A stretch of 32,515 nucleotides of DNA. It comes from Flavobacterium sp. (GTDB lineage Bacteria; Bacteroidota; Bacteroidia; Flavobacteriales; Flavobacteriaceae). Each line of letters opens with the position of its first letter. Position 1 is the stretch's first letter. This document shows, piece by piece, positions 16,039 through 23,934 of the stretch. The notes below the pieces were generated by a model. That model made no database searches. It worked only from the letters and a program-made list of their open reading frames with translations, and had not been told where the DNA came from. The DNA lies in the NCBI RefSeq assembly GCF_028689845.1, contig NZ_JAQVCH010000028.1, positions 1 to 32,515 of the forward strand, in the 5' to 3' direction. The position numbers and the translations under genes were made by a program.

Positions 16039-16725
16039 ATGAAAGGATTAAGCATATTCTTCTTACTCATAAGTTTTCAAATTATGGCCAGTTCCGATTT
16101 TGAAAAAGCAGAAAAACTCTATCAACAAAATAAAATGATTGAAGCAAGAGTGCTTTTTGAATCGTATTTAAATGAAAACCCAAATCACACAAAAACCATA
16201 GAATATCTAGGAGATATTGCAGGAAGTTATAAAGAATGGGATAAAGCCATTGGCTATTATAACAAAATAAAAATGCAATACCCTGCTAACGCTGTTTATC
16301 AATATAAATACGGCGGAGCTCTAGGGATAAAAGCAAAAGAAAGTAATAAATTCAAAGCCTTAAGTATGATTGGTGACGTAGAAGATTCTTTTTTACGTGC
16401 AGCAAAACTAGACCCTAATTATATTGATGCTCGATGGGCTTTGGTGATTTTATATGTTGAATTGCCTGGAATTATTGGTGGAAGCGAAACCAAATCTCAA
16501 AAATATGCTTCGGAACTGATGGCTTTATCAAAAGTAGATGGCTTTATGGCAAGAGGTTATATTGATGAATATTTTAAGCGATATGCTAAAGCAGAAGTAA
16601 ACTATAGAAAAGCATTTGAAATTGGGAATTCCAAGACAACTTTTCAAAAATTATATGATTTATATAAAAACAAAATGAATCAACCTCAAAAAGCAGCACA
16701 ATTAAAAAAACAATTTGAAAAATAG
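16039..16725 (+). CDS. Exported tetratricopeptide-repeat protein
   Basis: 228 residues. Residues 1-17 form a short signal peptide (MKGLSIFFLLISFQIMA). The rest contains several TPR-like helical pairs: FEKAEKLYQQNKMIEARVLFESYL, KEWDKAIGYYNKIKMQYP, DPNYIDARWALVILYVEL and YAKAEVNYRKAFEIG. Three or more repeats suggest a protein-binding scaffold in the periplasm. The segment IIGGSETKSQKYASEL breaks the repeat array and is also seen in a group of bacterial TPR proteins of unknown role. It lies before the Mpl-like gene with an 86-nt gap. Confidence 0.85.
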   Translation: MKGLSIFFLLISFQIMASSDFEKAEKLYQQNKMIEARVLFESYLNENPNHTKTIEYLGDIAGSYKEWDKAIGYYNKIKMQYPANAVYQYKYGGALGIKAKESNKFKALSMIGDVEDSFLRAAKLDPNYIDARWALVILYVELPGIIGGSETKSQKYASELMALSKVDGFMARGYIDEYFKRYAKAEVNYRKAFEIGNSKTTFQKLYDLYKNKMNQPQKAAQLKKQFEK

Positions 16726-16811
16726 GTTTTATAGGTACAGGTTTAGTTGTTTAAAACAGATTGTCCTAAAACGCTAAATATTTGATGCTTTTAAACTTTT
16801 AAACTTAATTT

Positions 16812-18167
16812 ATGAGAACACATTTCATAGCCATTGGTGGAGCAGCGATGCATAATCTTGCGTTAGCTTTGCATAATAAAGGATATAAAGTAACGGGTAG
16901 TGATGATGCGATTTTTGAACCTTCCAAATCAAGATTGGATAAAAAAGGACTCCTGCCAGAAGAATTTGGTTGGTTTCCCAAAAAAATAACGCAAGAAATT
17001 GACGCCATCATCTTAGGAATGCACGCCAAAGAAGATAATCCTGAGCTGTTAAAAGCTAAAGAGTTGGGGTTGAAGATTTATTCTTATCCAGAATTTTTGT
17101 ATGAACAAGCTAAAAACAAAACCCGTGTGGTGATTGGCGGTTCACATGGAAAAACCACCATTACTTCGATGATTCTCCACGTGATGCATTACCATAATAT
17201 TGAAGTAGATTATATGGTTGGAGCTCAATTAGAAGGTTTTGAAACTATGGTGCATCTTACGGCAGAAAACGATTTTATTGTTTTAGAAGGCGATGAATAT
17301 CTTTCTTCACCAATTGATAGAAGACCAAAGTTTCATTTATATCAACCCAATATTGCTCTAATTTCCGGAATTGCTTGGGATCATATTAATGTGTTTCCAA
17401 CTTTTGAAAATTATGTAGCACAATTTGAAATTTTTGTTAATCAAATTACCAAAGGCGGTATTCTTGTTTATAACGAAGAAGACGAAACAGTTAAAAAAGT
17501 TGCAGAGGAAGCCACAAATCCCATTCGAAAAATTCCGTATCAAACACCAAAGTATGAGGTTGAAAACGGAGTTACACTTTTAGAAACTCCAGAAGGCCAA
17601 ATGCCTATTGAAGTTTTTGGAGCTCATAACCTTAATAATTTAGCAGGAGCAAAATGGATATGTCAGAATATGGGTGTAGATGAAGCCGATTTTTATGAAG
17701 CCATTGCTAGTTTTAAAGGAGCTTCCAAACGATTGGAAAAAATTGCAGAAGGTAAAGGAAAAGTGGCTTATAAAGATTTTGCTCATTCTCCCAGCAAGGT
17801 GTCAGCAACTACCAAAGCTGTAAAAGACCAATATCCTAACAGAAAATTAATTGCTTGTTTAGAATTGCATACCTATAGCAGTTTGAATGCCGAATTTTTA
17901 AAAGAATATGAAGGTGCACTTAACTCGGCAGACGTAGCTGTTGTTTTTTATTCGCCCGATGCTGTTAAAATTAAACAATTAGAAGCGGTAACTTATGAGC
18001 AAATTGCACAAGCATTCAAACGGAATGATTTAATTATTTATACTAATCCAGCTGATTTTAAAAAGTTTTTATTTTCCACTTCCGTGGAGAATTCCACCTT
18101 GTTATTAATGAGTTCTGGAAATTATGGAGGATTGGATTTTGAAGAAATCAAATCATTAATTCAGTAA
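16812..18167 (+). CDS. mpl: UDP-N-acetylmuramate:L-alanyl-gamma-D-glutamyl-meso-diaminopimelate ligase type (Mur ligase)
   Basis: 451 residues, as expected for Mpl. It reattaches tripeptide from turned-over peptidoglycan to UDP-MurNAc. The N-terminal Rossmann-like part begins HFIAIGGAAMHNLALAL; the ATP loop GGSHGKTT is at residues 109-116. Later segments are EGDEYLSS and ALISGIAWDHINVFPTF, which fit Mur ligases. The C-terminal part has KDFAHSPSKVSATTKAVK, where the DFAH.P motif separates Mpl from MurC. It is thus a recycling enzyme, not the essential biosynthetic ligase. Cytoplasmic. A bidirectional terminator follows. Confidence 0.92.
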   Translation: MRTHFIAIGGAAMHNLALALHNKGYKVTGSDDAIFEPSKSRLDKKGLLPEEFGWFPKKITQEIDAIILGMHAKEDNPELLKAKELGLKIYSYPEFLYEQAKNKTRVVIGGSHGKTTITSMILHVMHYHNIEVDYMVGAQLEGFETMVHLTAENDFIVLEGDEYLSSPIDRRPKFHLYQPNIALISGIAWDHINVFPTFENYVAQFEIFVNQITKGGILVYNEEDETVKKVAEEATNPIRKIPYQTPKYEVENGVTLLETPEGQMPIEVFGAHNLNNLAGAKWICQNMGVDEADFYEAIASFKGASKRLEKIAEGKGKVAYKDFAHSPSKVSATTKAVKDQYPNRKLIACLELHTYSSLNAEFLKEYEGALNSADVAVVFYSPDAVKIKQLEAVTYEQIAQAFKRNDLIIYTNPADFKKFLFSTSVENSTLLLMSSGNYGGLDFEEIKSLIQ

Positions 18168-18186
18168 TATTAAATTTCAATTTCAT

Positions 18187-18218
18187 AAAAAAAATGCTTC
18201 TTTTGGAAGCATTTTTTT
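18187..18218. terminator. Bidirectional terminator between mpl and the LolA-like gene
   Basis: A-rich arm ending ATGCTTC (to 18200) pairs with GAAGCAT and a T-tract (18206-18218). Both strands end in a T-run, so it can serve both convergent genes. Confidence 0.93.
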
Positions 18219-18237
18219 GTTAAATATAAAGTGAGTG

Positions 18238-18972
18238 TTATTCTTTAAAAGCAAAAGAAGTTTCGTCAACTGTTGGATTTAAGGTAATTTTTACAACTTT
18301 CATAGATTGCCCTGCTTGATTGATAGTGAACGGAAAAAGCACGCCATCTACTGCTTGGTAATCTCCCATGGTTGAGGTAGAGATTTGTCCTTTTGCAGGA
18401 CCAGATTTAACCTCTGTTTCCGTCATCATCGGCAAATAAGTCTTCGTGTCAAAATAATAAAAAACAATGTTGTCTACTTTTTGACCTTCAACAGTAGCAG
18501 GTTTTTTTGTTAATTTTATTTTATAAAATTCTGTGCCTTCTTTAGTTTCTTTTCCAGCATATTCTATCGAAAATCCTTTTGCAAGATAATTATACATCGG
18601 ATTCGGAAAATCAGCAGCTTCATCTTTGATGTTTTGAGCCATTTCATCATCCATTTTTTCAGCTTGCAACGTCATGAAGTTAGTAGACCAAGCAGTCGTT
18701 CCGTCAAAAGCCATTTGAGTGATTTCTTGCCCTTGAAAATTAATTTTTAGGTAAATTTTCCCTTCTTTCAATTGCACCAATTCCACAGGAATATCCATCC
18801 CTTGGTAATTAACACTCATCTCCATTTTGGTTCCTGTGATATTTTTCAATTTTTCCGCTCCACCAATATTTTTTATGTAAGTAGAAATAATTTCATCAGC
18901 CGTTTGTGCTTTCACAGATAAACCAACAAAAATCAAAAGAAACAAACTAATAAATGCTCTTCTTTTATTCAT
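18238..18972 (-). CDS. LolA-like exported lipoprotein-binding-fold protein
   Basis: 244 residues. The signal peptide is residues ~1-22 (KRRAFISLFLLIFVGLSVKAQ), so it is periplasmic. The mature part is a beta-rich repeat of strands typical of the LolA/LolB-fold outer-membrane lipoprotein-sorting family (QLKEGKIYLKINFQGQEITQMAFDGTTAWS; then FYKIKLTKK and FYYFDTKTYLPMMTETEV). In this group the fold binds a lipid or acyl chain in a hydrophobic cavity. Proteins of this type are widespread in flavobacteria, often of unknown ligand. It may not be the true LolA. It is convergent with mpl and divergent from radC. Confidence 0.82.
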   Translation of the reverse strand: MNKRRAFISLFLLIFVGLSVKAQTADEIISTYIKNIGGAEKLKNITGTKMEMSVNYQGMDIPVELVQLKEGKIYLKINFQGQEITQMAFDGTTAWSTNFMTLQAEKMDDEMAQNIKDEAADFPNPMYNYLAKGFSIEYAGKETKEGTEFYKIKLTKKPATVEGQKVDNIVFYYFDTKTYLPMMTETEVKSGPAKGQISTSTMGDYQAVDGVLFPFTINQAGQSMKVVKITLNPTVDETSFAFKE

Positions 18973-19074
18973 TTTTTTAATGATTATTATTTAGGAAATA
19001 AAAATAAGTATTTCAATACAGATAATTTAATTTTTTTGTATTTTTATTTTCTAATTATTTATACGCCAAACAAA

Positions 19075-19770
19075 ATGGAAAATACAAGCACTTTCTCAAT
19101 TAAATATTGGGCAGAAGACGACAAGCCTCGTGAAAAATTAATGCTTAAAGGAAAAGCAGTTTTAAGTGATGCAGAACTACTAGCAATCCTACTCGGGTCA
19201 GGAAGCAAAAATGAGAGTGCTGTCGATTTAAGTAAACGCATTTTAGGCAGTGTGCAAAACAACCTTTCCTTGTTAGGAAAAATGTCTGTCAACCAATTGA
19301 CAGAATTTAAAGGTATTGGCCCTGCCAAAGCAATTACAATTGTCGCAGCTGCAGAACTCGGCAGACGCCGAAGAACAGAAGAACACATCGATTATCTAAA
19401 AGTCACTTCCAGTAAAATTGTTTTTGACTTAATGCAACCAATTCTTGGCGAATTACCGCATGAAGAATTTTGGGTGCTCTACTTAAATAATGCCAATAAA
19501 ATTATTTATAAAGCCCAACTCAGTAAAGGTGGAATAACGGGAACCGTAGTTGATGTTCGTTTGTTGTTAAAAACAGCAATTGAACAAAATGCATTGGGAA
19601 TCATCCTAACCCATAATCATCCCTCAGGTAAATTAATTCCAAGTGAATCAGATATTCAAGTTACTCAAAAAATAAAAACAGCCGCAAAACAATTGGATAT
19701 TAGTCTTTTAGATCATTTAATTATTACAGAGCAATCGTATTATAGTTTTGCGGATGATGGTATTTTGTAA
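19075..19770 (+). CDS. radC: RadC family JAB-domain protein
   Basis: 231 residues from ATG at 19075. A TTG at 19036 would give an odd aromatic extension and is not preferred. The N-terminal third contains a helix-hairpin-helix (LTEFKGIGPAKAITIVAAAELGRRRR). The JAB/MPN metalloprotease-like domain has the THNHPSGKLIPSESD signature, which coordinates zinc. Historic assignment to DNA repair is doubtful. The family is conserved in many bacteria. It is followed by a 114-nt gap and then the ABC cluster. Confidence 0.93.
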   Translation: MENTSTFSIKYWAEDDKPREKLMLKGKAVLSDAELLAILLGSGSKNESAVDLSKRILGSVQNNLSLLGKMSVNQLTEFKGIGPAKAITIVAAAELGRRRRTEEHIDYLKVTSSKIVFDLMQPILGELPHEEFWVLYLNNANKIIYKAQLSKGGITGTVVDVRLLLKTAIEQNALGIILTHNHPSGKLIPSESDIQVTQKIKTAAKQLDISLLDHLIITEQSYYSFADDGIL

Positions 19771-19884
19771 TATAAAACATCATTTTTTTTAAATAATTAG
19801 CTAGAAAAGCTTGAATTTTTAGAATAGATTAACAATAAATTTTTCTTTTTAGCTGTATCTTTCCAAACAACAAAACGAGGGGCG

Positions 19885-20514
19885 ATGATAGCTATTAAAA
19901 ATTTATTTTTTTCTTACAATTCTTCCACAGAGTTCCATTTTCCAAACATGCAATGTGAAGAAGGAGAAACCCTATTAATTACAGGGAATTCTGGAAAAGG
20001 AAAAACAACTTTATTACATTTAATCGGAGGATTACTCCGACCACAAAAAGGAGAAATTTTTATTGGAGAAAGCAACATTAGTTTGCTTTCTGATAAAAAA
20101 CTAGATCAATTCCGAGGTGAAAATATTGGATTAGTCCTGCAACAAGCTCATTTTGTTGCCTCTTTAAATGTGTTGGATAATGTGGTACTTGCTTCTTGGT
20201 TGGCCACAGGTGCAAAAGCAACTGACAAAGCAAAATTACTTTTAAAAGAATTAGATTTAGAAGACCAACAATACAAAATGCCTGCTGCGTTAAGCATGGG
20301 ACAACAACAACGGGTTTCTATTGCCAGAGCTTTAATTAATGAGCCAAAATTGTTGCTGGCGGATGAACCTACCTCTAGCTTAGACGATGAAAATGCCTTT
20401 AAAGTAGCCGATTTATTAGCTCAATTGTCCAAAGAGTATAAGGCTTCATTAATGATTGTGACACATGATCATCGCTTAAAAGATAAATTTTCTAACCAAA
20501 TAAATTTACAATAA
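19885..20514 (+). CDS. ABC transporter ATP-binding protein, LolD/MacB type
   Basis: 209 residues. The Walker A GNSGKGKTT is at residues 34-41, the signature LSMGQQQR at 136-143 and Walker B LLLADEP with D160-E161; the switch H-loop (VTHDHR) follows. It powers the FtsX/MacB-type permease encoded one base downstream. Partners are therefore the permease and the CxxC exported protein. Such type VII ABC systems usually do not move solutes through a pore but act on lipoproteins, periplasmic ligands or mechanotransmission. A GAGGGG run at 19877-19882 lies only 2 nt from the ATG, too close for a useful Shine-Dalgarno. No strong promoter was found; a weak TATATCTTTC-like -7 lies at ~19856. Confidence 0.93.
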   Translation: MIAIKNLFFSYNSSTEFHFPNMQCEEGETLLITGNSGKGKTTLLHLIGGLLRPQKGEIFIGESNISLLSDKKLDQFRGENIGLVLQQAHFVASLNVLDNVVLASWLATGAKATDKAKLLLKELDLEDQQYKMPAALSMGQQQRVSIARALINEPKLLLADEPTSSLDDENAFKVADLLAQLSKEYKASLMIVTHDHRLKDKFSNQINLQ

Positions 20515-20515
20515 A

Positions 20516-21952
20516 ATGATTGGAAAATTAGCCTTTAAAAATCTTTGGTTTAAGCCATTAAATACAGTTTTAAGTTTAGTTTTGCTAACAGCTTCGGTTG
20601 CGATAATTTCCTTACTTATCTTATTACAAGAACAATTTGAAAAACAATTTTCGAGTAATATTGACGGTGTCGATTTGGTTTTAGGAGCACAAGGAAGTCC
20701 GTTACAACTCATCTTATCTTCCGTTTATCAAGTAGATGCTCCCACTGGAAATATTGATTATCAAGAAGCCGAAAAATGGATGAATCACCCGTTTGTTCAG
20801 TCCGCAATTCCTTTAGCTTTTGGCGATAACTACCGCGGTTTCCGAATTGTGGGAACTACGCCTGAGTACTTAGAAAAATACCAAGCAAAAGTAGCCCAAG
20901 GTGTTGTTTTTAAGGAAAATTTTGAAGTGGTCATTGGTAGTGAAATCGCCAACAAATTAGGTTTAAAAGTTGGCGATAAATTCTTTGGAACTCACGGTGA
21001 AGCGGAGGAAGGACATTTACACGAGGAATATAGTTATGTTGTAAAAGGAATAGCATCACCAACCGGAAAAGTCATTGATAATCTTATTTTGTGCACGGTT
21101 AATAGCGTTTGGCAAATGCATGCAGAACATGATCATGCAGGACACTCTGCTAGCAGTGAAGGTGAAAATCCACCCCATGGGGAGGAAGGACATATTCATA
21201 TCGAGGGAGATGAACATGACCATGAAGCAGCTTCTGCAGAAAATCCAGCTCATGGCGAAGAAGGTCACGTGCACACAGAAGATGAAGAACATGTTCATGA
21301 CGAAAATTGTAATCATGAGCATGATTCAGTAGCTAAAGAAAACCCTGCTCATGGCGAAGAAGGACATGTTCATACAGAAAATGATGAGCACGCACACGAA
21401 GAAGGAAAAGAAATTACGGCAGTTTTGATTAAGTTTAAAAATAAAATGGGTATTATTTCTTGGCCAAGAATGATTGCACAAAATACCAAAATGCAAGCCG
21501 CTTTGCCAGCAATTGAAATTAACCGACTCTTTTCGTTGTTCGGAATAGGATTACAAGCCATGCAATATTTGGCATACGGCATCATGTTTATTTCTGGAAT
21601 TAGTATTTTTATTGCCTTATATAACCGACTCAAAGAACGTAAATATGAATTTGCTCTGCTCCGAGTTTCTGGTGCTTCCCGTTTTCAGATGTTGCAGCTT
21701 GTCTTGATTGAAAGCATTTTATTATGCGTGGTTGGTTTTATATTTGGTACACTTCTTGGAAGAATAGCACTAATTATGATTTCCAACACAACCGACGAGC
21801 AATTTAAAATGGCTTTCAATCCGATGATAATTCTATGGGAAAAGGAAGGAGTTTTATTTTTGGTTACTATCTTTGTCGGAATCATTGCAGCTTTGATACC
21901 AGCCATAAAAGCGTATCGATTAAATATTTCAAAAACATTAGCAAATGCGTAA
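20516..21952 (+). CDS. ABC transporter permease (FtsX/MacB-like) with His-rich repeat insertion
   Basis: 478 residues. One N-terminal transmembrane helix (about 13-40) is followed by a large extracytoplasmic MacB-PCD-like domain, then three C-terminal helices (about 345-370, 395-420, 440-465), the FtsX architecture. Inside the extracytoplasmic domain, residues ~200-297 hold about 20 His and many Glu. Three tandem units start at residues 217, 242 and 275, each with ENP(A/P)HGEEGH(V/I)H. A shorter related segment (EEGHLHEEY) appears near residue 164. The array probably binds Zn or another divalent metal. The permease start is 1 nt after the ATPase stop, and its end overlaps the next ORF by 8 nt, so translation is coupled. 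Confidence 0.92.
   Translation: MIGKLAFKNLWFKPLNTVLSLVLLTASVAIISLLILLQEQFEKQFSSNIDGVDLVLGAQGSPLQLILSSVYQVDAPTGNIDYQEAEKWMNHPFVQSAIPLAFGDNYRGFRIVGTTPEYLEKYQAKVAQGVVFKENFEVVIGSEIANKLGLKVGDKFFGTHGEAEEGHLHEEYSYVVKGIASPTGKVIDNLILCTVNSVWQMHAEHDHAGHSASSEGENPPHGEEGHIHIEGDEHDHEAASAENPAHGEEGHVHTEDEEHVHDENCNHEHDSVAKENPAHGEEGHVHTENDEHAHEEGKEITAVLIKFKNKMGIISWPRMIAQNTKMQAALPAIEINRLFSLFGIGLQAMQYLAYGIMFISGISIFIALYNRLKERKYEFALLRVSGASRFQMLQLVLIESILLCVVGFIFGTLLGRIALIMISNTTDEQFKMAFNPMIILWEKEGVLFLVTIFVGIIAALIPAIKAYRLNISKTLANA
21164..21412 (+). repeat. Tandem His-rich coding repeat in the ABC permease
   Basis: Units at 21164-21238 (25 codons), 21239-21337 (33 codons) and 21338-21412 (25 codons) share an ENPxHGEEGHxH core. 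The second has an extra CxH-type tail (ENCNHEHD). Base sequence between the last two units is nearly the same over the core, so they are likely recent duplications. Confidence 0.88.
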
Positions 21953-22502
21953 ATTTTTATTTTTTTTAATTGGAATTCTAAGTATTTTTAGTTTTGCTTT
22001 CGGTTCTTTTCAACCAGAAAAATCAACTCTAAAAGAAAGAGATATAAATTTTTCACCTTCACTTCAAACGGCTAGCTTTTTGCCTGAATTGATTAAAGAA
22101 GATGCCGTTTTTATGCAAAATCCAGATACGTTAAGCTGGAAGTTATTGGGCGTAATCAAATTCATCAAAAAACCAGATAAAGATTATCCTGATGGTGTTA
22201 TGTTTCCGATTGTAAATTCTAGTTTAAAAGAAAAAAACAAAAAGAAAATAGTGATGAGTGGATTCATTATCCCAATTGATAACGTTTCTTATGCATTAAG
22301 TAAAAACGTATTTGCTTCCTGTTTTTTTTGTGGACAAGCTGGTCCAGAAACCATTATGGGAATCAAATTTAAAGGAGCTACACCAAAATTAAAAACCGAT
22401 CAGTATGTAACCTTAGAAGGAACTTTTCGATATAATGATAATGATGTGAATGATTGGATATATCATATTGAAAATGCGGTGATTACTAAAGGAGCCAAAT
22501 AA
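21945..22502 (+). CDS. Exported CxxC protein, DUF3299-like
   Basis: 185 residues. A signal peptide or N-terminal anchor covers residues ~1-20 (MRKFLFFLIGILSIFSFAFG). The body has a beta-type core with VMSGFIIPID, and a CFFC pair (Cys126 and Cys129) inside ASCFFCGQAGPETIMG. Its arrangement of GFxxPxD, Cys pair, and a C-terminal TLEGTF strand resembles DUF3299-type exported proteins. These occur with His-rich periplasmic and MacB-like ABC genes in zinc-responsive loci. The Cys pair could bind metal or be a redox site. It overlaps the permease gene by 8 nt, strong evidence for a shared function. Assignment to DUF3299 is by eye and not proven. Confidence 0.75.
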   Translation: MRKFLFFLIGILSIFSFAFGSFQPEKSTLKERDINFSPSLQTASFLPELIKEDAVFMQNPDTLSWKLLGVIKFIKKPDKDYPDGVMFPIVNSSLKEKNKKKIVMSGFIIPIDNVSYALSKNVFASCFFCGQAGPETIMGIKFKGATPKLKTDQYVTLEGTFRYNDNDVNDWIYHIENAVITKGAK

Positions 22503-22507
22503 AACAA

Positions 22508-23200
22508 ATGGCTGTATTTACACATAAAACCGATATTTTTTTTGATTTAGATCATACGCTTTGGGATTTTGAGAAAAATTCTGCGTTGGCTTTTCAAACT
22601 ATTTTTGAAAAACACCAATTGAACTTAAATTTAGAGGCTTTTTTAATTCATTATGTACCAACAAATTTAAAATATTGGAAATTATATCGCGATGAGAAAA
22701 TTTCGCAAGAAGATTTGCGTTACTATCGGTTAAAAGAAGTTTTTAATTTAATGCATGAATCGGTTTTAGATGAAGTTATTCATCTTTTAGCACAAGAATA
22801 CATCTATTATTTGCCCTTATACAATCATTTATATGATGGAGCGATTGACGTTTTAGAGTATCTTTACCCAAAATATAAATTACACATTATCACCAATGGT
22901 TTTCAAACGGTTCAGGCGGGAAAGTTGAAAAATTCTAAAATTGAGCATTATTTTCAAACAATAACCAACTCTGAAATGGCTGGCGTAAAAAAACCGAATC
23001 CGTTAATTTTTGAATTTGCATTAGATTTGGCAAAAGTAACTAAAGTTCAAAGTATTATGATTGGTGATAGTCTTGAGGCTGACATTGAAGGAGCCTTAAA
23101 TGCTGGTTTAGACGCTATTTTTTTTAATGAATTTAATGTCGAGACGAATTCCAAAATAACGCAAGTAAATCAGTTGCGTTTGTTGAAAAACTATTTTTAA
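22508..23200 (+). CDS. YjjG-family HAD phosphatase (noncanonical pyrimidine nucleotidase)
   Basis: 230 residues. The HAD motif I is FFDLDHTLWDFEKN (DxDxT), motif II is ITNGF, the Lys of motif III is in GVKKPNP, and motif IV is IGDSLEADIEGA. Length and the DHTLWDF start fit the YjjG subgroup, which removes phosphate from pyrimidine nucleotides and house-cleans noncanonical forms. It starts 5 nt after the CxxC gene, so it is transcriptionally coupled to the ABC cluster even though a functional link is not obvious. Cytoplasmic. Confidence 0.9.
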   Translation: MAVFTHKTDIFFDLDHTLWDFEKNSALAFQTIFEKHQLNLNLEAFLIHYVPTNLKYWKLYRDEKISQEDLRYYRLKEVFNLMHESVLDEVIHLLAQEYIYYLPLYNHLYDGAIDVLEYLYPKYKLHIITNGFQTVQAGKLKNSKIEHYFQTITNSEMAGVKKPNPLIFEFALDLAKVTKVQSIMIGDSLEADIEGALNAGLDAIFFNEFNVETNSKITQVNQLRLLKNYF

Positions 23201-23217
23201 TAAAATAACTATTTAAA

Positions 23218-23934
23218 ATGAAACGATTTGTTTTAGTGTTTTTACTCTTTTTTTCAGGCGGACTTTTTGCTCAATCATTAAATGATTATCAATACGTACT
23301 GGTTCCCGTTCGGTTTGCTTTTATGAAACAAGATAACGAACACCGCTTGAATACCATCACAAAGTTTAATCTTGAAAAAATGGGCTTCCAAGCTTTTTAT
23401 AACGATAAAAATTTGCCAAAAGAAATTGCCTCTAATTCGTGCTCGGTTTTAAAAGTAGAAGTAGAAAAAAGCGGTAGTTTTATTTGGACCAACTTAACCA
23501 TTGTTTTTAAAGATTGTCAAAACAATATTGTATATCAAAGCGAAGTAGGGAAAAGCAAAGAAAAAGAGTATGAAAAAGCTTATTTAGAAGCGTTAGATTT
23601 GGCATTTGCCTCTGTTTACCAACAAAATTATAGCTATCAGCCGATAACAGAAAAGGCAATTGAACCTTTGGTGGATTCTCCCGAAATTGCAGCGATTAAC
23701 TCTGTTTCAACTTCCGAAAATTTACTCCAAGCGATTGCAATTTCTGGCGGTTTTAACCTTGTTGATAAAAAGCAACAAGTTGTTTTTAAATTAACTTCTA
23801 CTGGAAAAAACGATTTTTACTTAGCTCAAAAAGGAGCACAGTCGGGTGTGATTTTTCAAAAAGGAGCAGATTGGTTTTTTGAGTATAATTTAGAGGATAA
23901 ACTCGTGTCTGAAAAAATTGATATTCAATTTTAA
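23218..23934 (+). CDS. Secreted protein of unknown function
   Basis: 238 residues. The signal peptide is residues ~1-19 (MKRFVLVFLLFFSGGLFAQ). The N-terminal half is a mixed alpha/beta domain (QYVLVPVRFAFM, TKFNLEKMGFQAFY) with two cysteines (CSVLKVEVEK and FKDCQNN). A linker near 140-165 is rich in Glu, Ser and Pro, and the C-terminal part is a further beta domain (VVFKLTSTGKNDFYLA). I do not recognise a family. It follows the YjjG gene by 17 nt and ends sharing TTAA with the convergent rarA. Periplasmic or outer-membrane associated is likely. Confidence 0.78.
   Translation: MKRFVLVFLLFFSGGLFAQSLNDYQYVLVPVRFAFMKQDNEHRLNTITKFNLEKMGFQAFYNDKNLPKEIASNSCSVLKVEVEKSGSFIWTNLTIVFKDCQNNIVYQSEVGKSKEKEYEKAYLEALDLAFASVYQQNYSYQPITEKAIEPLVDSPEIAAINSVSTSENLLQAIAISGGFNLVDKKQQVVFKLTSTGKNDFYLAQKGAQSGVIFQKGADWFFEYNLEDKLVSEKIDIQF

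Noticed and set aside
15915..16103. 62-residue ORF between the S46 peptidase and TPR genes
   Set aside because: It runs through the terminator and promoter of the flanking genes and overlaps the TPR start.
19036..19074. TTG start for radC
   Set aside because: The added 13 residues (aromatic, no conservation) sit in an AT-rich promoter-like stretch; ATG at 19075 fits better.
19877..19882. GAGGGG as a Shine-Dalgarno for the ABC ATPase
   Set aside because: Only 2 nt from the ATG, too close, and this phylum rarely uses Shine-Dalgarno pairing.
21056..21322. Met-rich ORFs on both strands in the His-rich repeat region
   Set aside because: The CAT/ATG richness arises from His codons in the permease; these frames are artefacts of the repeat.
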